Source: Bacteroidales bacterium
GTDB lineage: Bacteria > Bacteroidota > Bacteroidia > Bacteroidales > F082
Direction: 5' to 3'
DNA: 64,000 nt
NCBI GenBank assembly: GCA_016291135.1
Contig: JAEFAE010000004.1
Location: forward strand, 62,001 to 126,000
Shown: one piece after another, positions 58,825 through 64,000 of the stretch
Layout: the number at the start of each line of letters is the position of its first letter
Position numbering within the stretch: the first letter of the stretch is position 1
The notes under the pieces: model-generated
The model's database searches: none
Seen by the model: only the letters and a program-made list of their open reading frames with translations
Told to the model about the DNA's origin: nothing
Translations under genes and position numbers: made by a program

Positions 58825-59702
58825 AGGAATTAAAGGAAATACGTGACGACGAGATCCGCGTCATCGGCGAGTCAACGCCACCCAAGCCCCAAGGCTGGAA
58901 GTGGTTGCTGCTGCTATTGGCAGGCCTTGTCGTAGGACTGCTCGTGTGGCATTTTTGGCCTGTGAAGCCACAGCCGCCGGTCGTCGATCCGGAACCAGGC
59001 GTCTTCGAGCCCTCGAAGCCCGTGGTGGAGCAACCGGCTGTGAAGCTGCCTTTGGCCAAGGCTGAGGAGACGGGGAAGCCCTTCGTGGAGATGGCCGACA
59101 CCGTCATCAACGACATCCCGATGCGGCTTTACCTCCCTCATCAGGTCAGCCTGAGCCTGCATCTGGGCGCCATCGACCGTAAGGATCCGGGTATCATCTT
59201 CACCGCCCAGGCGGCCGACATCCGGGCCGACAACGGGGGTGTTGTGGGAGCCTTCGTGTTGAAAGGCGAGCCCAAGGCCTGGGGCCTCTCCAAGAAAGGC
59301 TACTGCGCCATCATCAACGACACGGTGACGGTGGGTGTGGCCGACAACTCGCCCCTCTTTGAAGAGGCTACCGAGACAGGCGGCTATTTCTTCCGTCAGT
59401 TCCCCTTGGTTGATAATGGGAAGCTGGTCGAAAACGAACAGAAAGGCAAGTCGGTGCGCAGGGCCCTTTGCGTCCGCAATGGCGAGCTCTTCACCGTGGA
59501 GACCTTCACCGCCGAGTCGTTCCACGACTTTGCCCAGGCCCTGGTGGATCTAGGGGTGGACAACGCCATCTATCTGGTGGGCGCCAATGCCTATGGCTGG
59601 GCCACCGATGCCGAAGGCCAACGCCATGAATTCGGCGATTCCAACCCCAAAACCAGCAACAAGTGGCGCAACATCAATTACCTGGTGATGCGTGGGAAAT
59701 AA
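58821..59702 (+). CDS. Membrane-anchored protein with phosphodiester-glycosidase-like domain, partner of the LytTR regulator
   Basis: 293 residues. A 30-residue cytosolic N-terminus is followed by one transmembrane helix (WLLLLLAGLVVGLLVWHFW), a Pro-rich spacer and an extracytoplasmic domain (~100-293). The latter contains GYCAIINDTVTVGVADNS, then KSVRRALCVRNGELFTVETF and FAQALVDLGVDNAIYLVGAN, similar in order to NAGPA-type phosphodiester glycosidases (RT...G with alpha/beta ends), though the usual LDGG is changed to LVGA, so catalysis is doubtful. It is translationally coupled to the LytTR gene, suggesting a sensor/anchor role. Confidence 0.65.
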   Translation: MKELKEIRDDEIRVIGESTPPKPQGWKWLLLLLAGLVVGLLVWHFWPVKPQPPVVDPEPGVFEPSKPVVEQPAVKLPLAKAEETGKPFVEMADTVINDIPMRLYLPHQVSLSLHLGAIDRKDPGIIFTAQAADIRADNGGVVGAFVLKGEPKAWGLSKKGYCAIINDTVTVGVADNSPLFEEATETGGYFFRQFPLVDNGKLVENEQKGKSVRRALCVRNGELFTVETFTAESFHDFAQALVDLGVDNAIYLVGANAYGWATDAEGQRHEFGDSNPKTSNKWRNINYLVMRGK

Positions 59703-59767
59703 ACACAAAGCCCGTCGTATTTTGGCCGAGGCCAAACTGGGTTAGTATAAAACGATCATCTTAAAAG

Positions 59768-59800
59768 CAACTCATACATTAATCAAAGCATTTCATACAG
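59768..59800 (+). promoter_or_regulatory. Second putative LytTR site, upstream of the lipoprotein operon
   Basis: CAACTCATACAT (59768) and CATTTCATACAG (59789) are spaced exactly 21 bp and match the repeats before the LytTR gene (58369/58390). A -7-like element TTAATTTG lies at 59839-59846, within one base of the same distance as at the first site. Confidence 0.7.
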
Positions 59801-59837
59801 AACCCCGAAAAACGCTTGGCCGGTTTTTCGGGGTTCC
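59801..59837 (+). terminator. Terminator of the LytTR operon
   Basis: Perfect 13-bp stem AACCCCGAAAAAC / GTTTTTCGGGGTT with a short tail CCTTTAATTT; it lies between the LytTR site and the next promoter. Confidence 0.75.
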
Positions 59838-59838
59838 T

Positions 59839-59846
59839 TTAATTTG
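59839..59846 (+). promoter_or_regulatory. -7-like element of the lipoprotein operon
   Basis: TTAATTTG matches 7 of 8 positions of the Bacteroidetes consensus and is 55 bp before the ATG at 59902. Confidence 0.45.
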
Positions 59847-59901
59847 CATCGTATTCAAATCAATCATAGTTGATTTTCAAAACATAAACAATACTAAGAT
59901 T

Positions 59902-60903
59902 ATGAGACTGCAACCTTTTTTCATTGCGTTGCTGATGCTTGCCGGGGTCGGCTGTTCGCCGACCCCGCAAGTGGAAAAGACGTCGGATGTGCCAGCCGAA
60001 TCCATACGTGTCTCGGGCAACGGCATCTATTATTGGAAGAACGTGTTCGAGTTGAACGACACTGAACGGAATTTTTTAACGGAACATCAGGTGAAACGGC
60101 TCTACCTGCGCTTTTTCGATGTGGTGCCTGCCGATCCGGGCAGTTCCTCGAACTACCACATAGAATATGAGGCGGTGCCCAGTCCCACTGTATCGTTTCG
60201 GGATACCGTGCCCGAAGGTGTCGAGATCGTTCCTGTAGTCTATATCACCATCGAGGCGTTGCGACTGATCAACAGCTCGTTCAGCGACTACTCCAGTCTG
60301 ATTGTCGAACGGATCCTCAACATGGCGGATTTCCATGATCTGGGTGCCCTTCGTGAGGTGCAACTCGACTGTGACTGGACGCAGCAGACGCAGGAAGGCT
60401 ATTTTGCTCTTTGCCAAGCGGTAAGGGACCAACTGGCGCCTTTGGGAATCCAACTTAGCTGCACCATTCGTTTGTGGCAGCTCGCCTGCGCCTGTCCGCC
60501 CGTCGATCGGGGCGTGCTGATGCTCTACAACACGGGCAACATCACCGATCCCGACACCCGGAACTCCATCCTCGACCTGGATGACGTGAAAGCCTATCTG
60601 AAGGGCCAGCCCTACGGCCTGCCGCTCGACATCGGCTATCCCGTTTTCAGTTGGTATGTGTGGTTCCGCGACAACGGCTTTATGGGCTTGTTCCATCAAC
60701 GACCCGACAATGACACCGTGGTCAAGGCAGGCGACGTGCTCCGCTATGAACACGTTGGTTTCGACGAACTACATGCGGTGGACAGCTTCGTCCGTCTGAA
60801 CATGCCCGATGACGATGCCTCCGTGATCCTTTTCACGCTCGATTCCGCCAACCTCTCAAACTATACCTCCGATGAAATCCGTCAACTTTATCGCCACTAT
60901 TAG
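59902..60903 (+). CDS. DUF3142-like lipoprotein
   Basis: 333 residues with a lipoprotein signal (MRLQPFFIALLMLAGVGCSP, lipobox GVGC). The mature part has the pattern of DUF3142-type, glycoside-hydrolase-like TIM barrels: IYYWKNVFELNDTERNFL, VKRLYLRFFDVVPADPG, REVQLDCDWTQQTQEGYFAL, LSCTIRLWQLACACPPVDRG and VLMLYNTGNI. The substrate is unknown. It overlaps the next gene by 32 bp (60872-60903), so they form an operon. A putative LytTR binding site precedes it, so it may be controlled by the regulator at 58456. Confidence 0.75.
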   Translation: MRLQPFFIALLMLAGVGCSPTPQVEKTSDVPAESIRVSGNGIYYWKNVFELNDTERNFLTEHQVKRLYLRFFDVVPADPGSSSNYHIEYEAVPSPTVSFRDTVPEGVEIVPVVYITIEALRLINSSFSDYSSLIVERILNMADFHDLGALREVQLDCDWTQQTQEGYFALCQAVRDQLAPLGIQLSCTIRLWQLACACPPVDRGVLMLYNTGNITDPDTRNSILDLDDVKAYLKGQPYGLPLDIGYPVFSWYVWFRDNGFMGLFHQRPDNDTVVKAGDVLRYEHVGFDELHAVDSFVRLNMPDDDASVILFTLDSANLSNYTSDEIRQLYRHY

Positions 60904-63058
60904 CCTCTTCTTGGCGGCAAGCCATGTCTTCGCCTGTGGCCCCATTATCTACGCACCTTCGGAATACTATCTGTTCCATCTGGTCGATCTGCCCGAGGGT
61001 GCCGATGGCAGCTTCAACCTCAACAGCCATGAAAACTGTCTCCTCTGGCAACAGCAATCTGCCTCCGACATCCCTTTGGACGACATCTATCAGGTGGTCT
61101 ATAAATACAAGTTGGAGACGCTGAAGGCCTTGGAGTCGCATCGTTATCCCAGTGAGGCGAAGGGCAACAGGATGGCACACTGGCTGGCCAGTGACGGGGG
61201 AAGGGAAGCCTTGTGTTTCCTGATCTTGGCCAAGAACTGCGAGTGGCTGCGTAGCGAGTTCCTGTCGCCCTGGTATTATCCTTCCAAGAAAGACCCTGTC
61301 AAGTACTCGCTCAACGACGTGGCCCTGTTGGCCCGCAACAAATCGGTCACCAGTCGCTTCGGCGACCGTTATGCCTTGCAGGCGGTCAGGGCGATGACCT
61401 CGCTCCAGCAGTATCAGGAGATCGTCCGCTATTGGAACCAGGTGAAGGGACTCCTCCATGAGGGTTTTCTGCGCCAGATGACCCTCTCGTATGTGGCGGG
61501 AGCCTGTGTCCATCTGGGCGACATCGAACAGGCCAAAGCGTATTACAAGGAAGCCAACGACCTCAAAGGGCTGTTGGAATGTGACCGTCGTTTCAATCCT
61601 GGGTTGAGCAGGGTAGAAGAGATGGAGCTGCTTTACGAGAGCTACCCCGACTGTCCTGAATTCCGGCGCAAGCTCTGGGAGATCCTGGGGCGTATCGAGC
61701 CCAGCCGTGACTGGGACGACCTGGATACTTGGCAGTGGGCCGACAACCGCGACGAGATCATCGCATTGGGGCGGCTGTGTGACCGCGTGTTGGACAGCGA
61801 CCTTCCCGCCGACAAGGCGCTGTGGGCTTATGCCGCCACCTATATCGCTCATCTTCAGGGTGATGACCATCAAGCCGACCGTTATCTCAAGGTGGCCGAG
61901 AAACAGACCAAAGACCCAAACCTCGCCGATGCCATCCGGGTGATGCGCATCTATATCGACGCACAGATTAACACTTACGATCATGCTTACGAGCAGAGAC
62001 TTTTCGGCCATCTGCAATGGTTGCAGCAAAAGATCGAGGACGGCCTTGACGATGAGGTTGCCAAAGGCTTTCATCTGTATCAGCTGACGTATTGCTTCAG
62101 TCATTATTACTGGAACGATGCCATGCGCTGCATCCTGCTAGGGACGGTGTGCCCCAAGCTGGTCGCGCAGGGCAACACCACGTTGGCCCTTCAGTTGGCC
62201 AATATGGCGAGCTATTCACTGTTGAACAAGATGAATCGGGTGGATGTGGCGTTCTATTTGTCGGATGACATCGCAAAGTATGGAACGCACCTGACAATGA
62301 ATCTGTACCGGTATCGGCACAGCGGTTTTTTCAACGAGTATGACTATTGTAACCATTTTGCATCTATGGCCGACACGATGACGGCTGATGATCTGATCGC
62401 CTACACTGCGGTGGCGTTGCGTCCGCATACGTCGTTCCAACGCTTTCTCAACGCCCATTCGTATGTCGATCCCGACTATCTCAACGAGATGATCGGCACC
62501 CACTGCCTGCGGGAGATGCGTTACGCCGATGCGGAGCGCTATCTCTTGAAAGTCGCGCCTGACTACTTCCTGCGTACCAACGTCTTTAAGGACGGCTATC
62601 TGAACCGCGACCCATTCCGTGTGGAACATGCCCGATGGAACCATGGGGGCGATGCCAAGTTGTTCTTTGCCAGGCGGATGAACCGTTTGGAGCAGGACAT
62701 TGCCGCTACTGCCGATCCCAACCAGAAGGCCATGCTGATGATTGACTTCGGCATCGGGCTGCGTAACGCATTCGACTATTGCTGGGCCTTGACGCAATAC
62801 GTTCAAGGTTGGGTGTCTGGCGGTTACCTGTCGGATTGGGAGTACTCGGAGCAGACCCGGCAAGCCCAGACGTGTGCCGACCAACTCATTAATCAGGCCT
62901 TCAATGCCTTCACCGACGACGAATACCAAGCCCAGGCCCAGCTGCTTTTCTGCAACTACAAGACCGTCGCCGAACGCTATCCCGAGACCCTGGCGGCCCG
63001 GCAGGTTGTCGGACACTGCGACCGTTACCGGGATTACCATGCGGAGCGGCGGCAATAA
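60872..63058 (+). CDS. Large secreted helical-repeat protein
   Basis: 728 residues with a signal peptide (MKSVNFIATISLFLAASHVF), and a mature N-terminus CGPIIYAPSEYYLFHLVDLP whose Cys-Gly-Pro is shared by a set of Bacteroidetes exported proteins. The rest is mostly alpha-helical with TPR-like pairs (YVAGACVHLGDIEQAKAYYK, DKALWAYAATYIAHLQGDDH, LREMRYADAERYLLKVAPDY). The start overlaps the DUF3142-like lipoprotein gene by 32 bp, so the two are translated together. The function is unknown; the two proteins probably act together in the periplasm. It converges with the EamA gene, with 4 bp between the stops. Confidence 0.75.
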   Translation: MKSVNFIATISLFLAASHVFACGPIIYAPSEYYLFHLVDLPEGADGSFNLNSHENCLLWQQQSASDIPLDDIYQVVYKYKLETLKALESHRYPSEAKGNRMAHWLASDGGREALCFLILAKNCEWLRSEFLSPWYYPSKKDPVKYSLNDVALLARNKSVTSRFGDRYALQAVRAMTSLQQYQEIVRYWNQVKGLLHEGFLRQMTLSYVAGACVHLGDIEQAKAYYKEANDLKGLLECDRRFNPGLSRVEEMELLYESYPDCPEFRRKLWEILGRIEPSRDWDDLDTWQWADNRDEIIALGRLCDRVLDSDLPADKALWAYAATYIAHLQGDDHQADRYLKVAEKQTKDPNLADAIRVMRIYIDAQINTYDHAYEQRLFGHLQWLQQKIEDGLDDEVAKGFHLYQLTYCFSHYYWNDAMRCILLGTVCPKLVAQGNTTLALQLANMASYSLLNKMNRVDVAFYLSDDIAKYGTHLTMNLYRYRHSGFFNEYDYCNHFASMADTMTADDLIAYTAVALRPHTSFQRFLNAHSYVDPDYLNEMIGTHCLREMRYADAERYLLKVAPDYFLRTNVFKDGYLNRDPFRVEHARWNHGGDAKLFFARRMNRLEQDIAATADPNQKAMLMIDFGIGLRNAFDYCWALTQYVQGWVSGGYLSDWEYSEQTRQAQTCADQLINQAFNAFTDDEYQAQAQLLFCNYKTVAERYPETLAARQVVGHCDRYRDYHAERRQ

Positions 63059-63062
63059 CGCA

Positions 63063-64000
63063 TCAGGAGATGAAGAACAGGCACACGCCGGCGACGCTGA
63101 TGACGGCGCCCACCACCTCACGCAGTGTCACTTTCTGATGGAAGAGGAGGGCAGCCGGGGCGATGATGAGAATGGGGGTGAGGGCGAAGAGCGTCTGGGC
63201 GATGCCTGCCGAGGTGAATTGGGTAGCTAGAAGGGAGGCGCTGACTCCGATGAAGGGCCCGAAGATGGTGGAGGCCAGCACGCATAACATCGCCTTGCGG
63301 TCGCTGAGGGTGTGACGCAGCTGGTCGAGGCCGTCTTTGTTGAACAGCATCAAGGCCAGGAAGAAGCCCACCAGCCCGATATAGGCCCGTATGGTGGTGG
63401 CGGCGAACGACATGCTGACGCTCACGGGCAGTGGCAGCACGGCGTTGGCGAAGACCGCGTCGCCCGAGATGCCGGCGGCATCGAGGGCGGCGTCATAATG
63501 CGTCAGACCCACCTTGCTGAGCACCAGGCCGAATCCCTGACAGATGCCCGCCATGGCGGCGAAGAAGATGCCTTTCTTAGGCAGCTTGAAGTGGATGCCG
63601 TGCTGGTGGGTGTCGTCGCTCTTCGAGAGGATCGACAGGGCGATGCCGCTCAGGGTGACCACCATGCCGACGATGGCGATGGGGCGCATCTGTTCGCCGA
63701 GGAGCAGCCGTCCCGTGAGGGCCGCGGTAGGAGCCGAGAGCGTCATGAAGAGCTGTCCGAAACGCGATCCGATGTGGATGTAACCCTGCATCAGGCAGTA
63801 GTCGCCGATGACGTAGCCCACCAGTCCCGAGAGCAGCAGCCACGTCCAGGTGCCGGCGTCGGCATAGCGCGGGTAGGGCACGCCCATTACCAGCCACAGC
63901 GTGACGCACAGGAACACGAGCGACATCGTCATGCGGATGGTGTTGAACGGCAGCGAGCCCATGCGTTTGGAGCCCACCTCCGCAAACAGAGCGGTGGCGG
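63063..64000 (-). CDS. EamA/DMT family transporter (N-terminus off window)
   Basis: Ten-helix drug/metabolite-type transporter, about 312 codons visible. The frame stays open to the right edge (ATALFAEVGSKRMGSLPFNT), so the true start lies beyond the window. Two EamA repeats are present: LLSGLVGYVIGDYCLMQGYI with LLLGEQMRPIAIVGMVVTLS, and GIAQTLFALTPILIIAPAAL with LLFHQKVTLREVVGAVISVA, the second ending in the typical Glu of helix 9-10. The substrate is not deducible. Confidence 0.88.
   Translation of the reverse strand, partial: ATALFAEVGSKRMGSLPFNTIRMTMSLVFLCVTLWLVMGVPYPRYADAGTWTWLLLSGLVGYVIGDYCLMQGYIHIGSRFGQLFMTLSAPTAALTGRLLLGEQMRPIAIVGMVVTLSGIALSILSKSDDTHQHGIHFKLPKKGIFFAAMAGICQGFGLVLSKVGLTHYDAALDAAGISGDAVFANAVLPLPVSVSMSFAATTIRAYIGLVGFFLALMLFNKDGLDQLRHTLSDRKAMLCVLASTIFGPFIGVSASLLATQFTSAGIAQTLFALTPILIIAPAALLFHQKVTLREVVGAVISVAGVCLFFIS

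Overview
The window looks like a chromosomal segment of a fairly GC-rich member of the Bacteroidales. The evidence is a primary sigma factor with the Bacteroidetes gene structure, many promoters with the Bacteroidetes -7 element TAnnTTTG, three secreted proteins carrying type IX secretion (T9SS) C-terminal sorting domains, a meso-diaminopimelate dehydrogenase, a membrane pyrophosphatase, and several lipoproteins with clear lipoboxes. I cannot name a genus. No tRNA, rRNA, CRISPR array, integrase or transposase was recognised.

Layout. 1-5.6 kb is core: rpoD (cut by the left edge), pnp and rpsO, then a thioesterase, a T9SS cargo protein and a leucine-rich-repeat protein. 5.6-11.3 kb is visibly AT-rich accessory DNA: an antitoxin/PIN toxin pair, gene remnants, a possibly frameshifted HEPN/zinc-ribbon gene, and a DUF1848 protein coupled to a methyltransferase-BspA repeat fusion. 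11.3-17.2 kb holds a TSCPD protein, three ADP-ribose-related genes (ADP-ribosylglycohydrolase, vWA-macro-like fusion, NrtR-like Nudix regulator with palindromic operators) and a PIF1-type helicase. 17.3-21.9 kb carries an isolated AT-rich gene, a short-chain fatty acid transporter and a stand-alone reverse transcriptase. 22-30 kb has secreted proteins, two tandem cation/proton antiporters and a gingipain-like C25 protease.

30-43.5 kb: ddh and a GH3 lipoprotein, plsC and an M13 peptidase, dnaX, a deacetylase/acetyltransferase pair, upp, an SNF transporter and a helix-hairpin-helix protein. 43.6-51.4 kb: a secreted protein often mislabelled asparagine synthetase B, a streptopain-like C10 protease, then a nucleotide cluster (nucleoside transporter, thyA, folA) and a bifunctional nuclease. 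51.6-64 kb: hppA, a Kef-type antiporter, topB, a LytTR regulator with a membrane-anchored partner, a two-gene DUF3142-like lipoprotein operon and an EamA transporter cut by the right edge.

The most interesting point is the reverse transcriptase at 19363-20568. It is preceded by a 136-nt non-coding stretch bounded by a perfect 13-bp inverted repeat that ends 8 nt before the RT start. This resembles retron a1/a2 geometry or the ncRNA of defence RTs, yet the RT lacks retron-specific motifs and looks group II-like. Second, the LytTR gene and the lipoprotein operon downstream each have a pair of near-identical direct repeats spaced exactly 21 bp, suggesting a small regulon. Third, a family of palindromic intergenic repeats (core CACCCCGTAGGGGTG followed by CCTGTCGGTA) has copies inside the reading frames of dnaX and topB.
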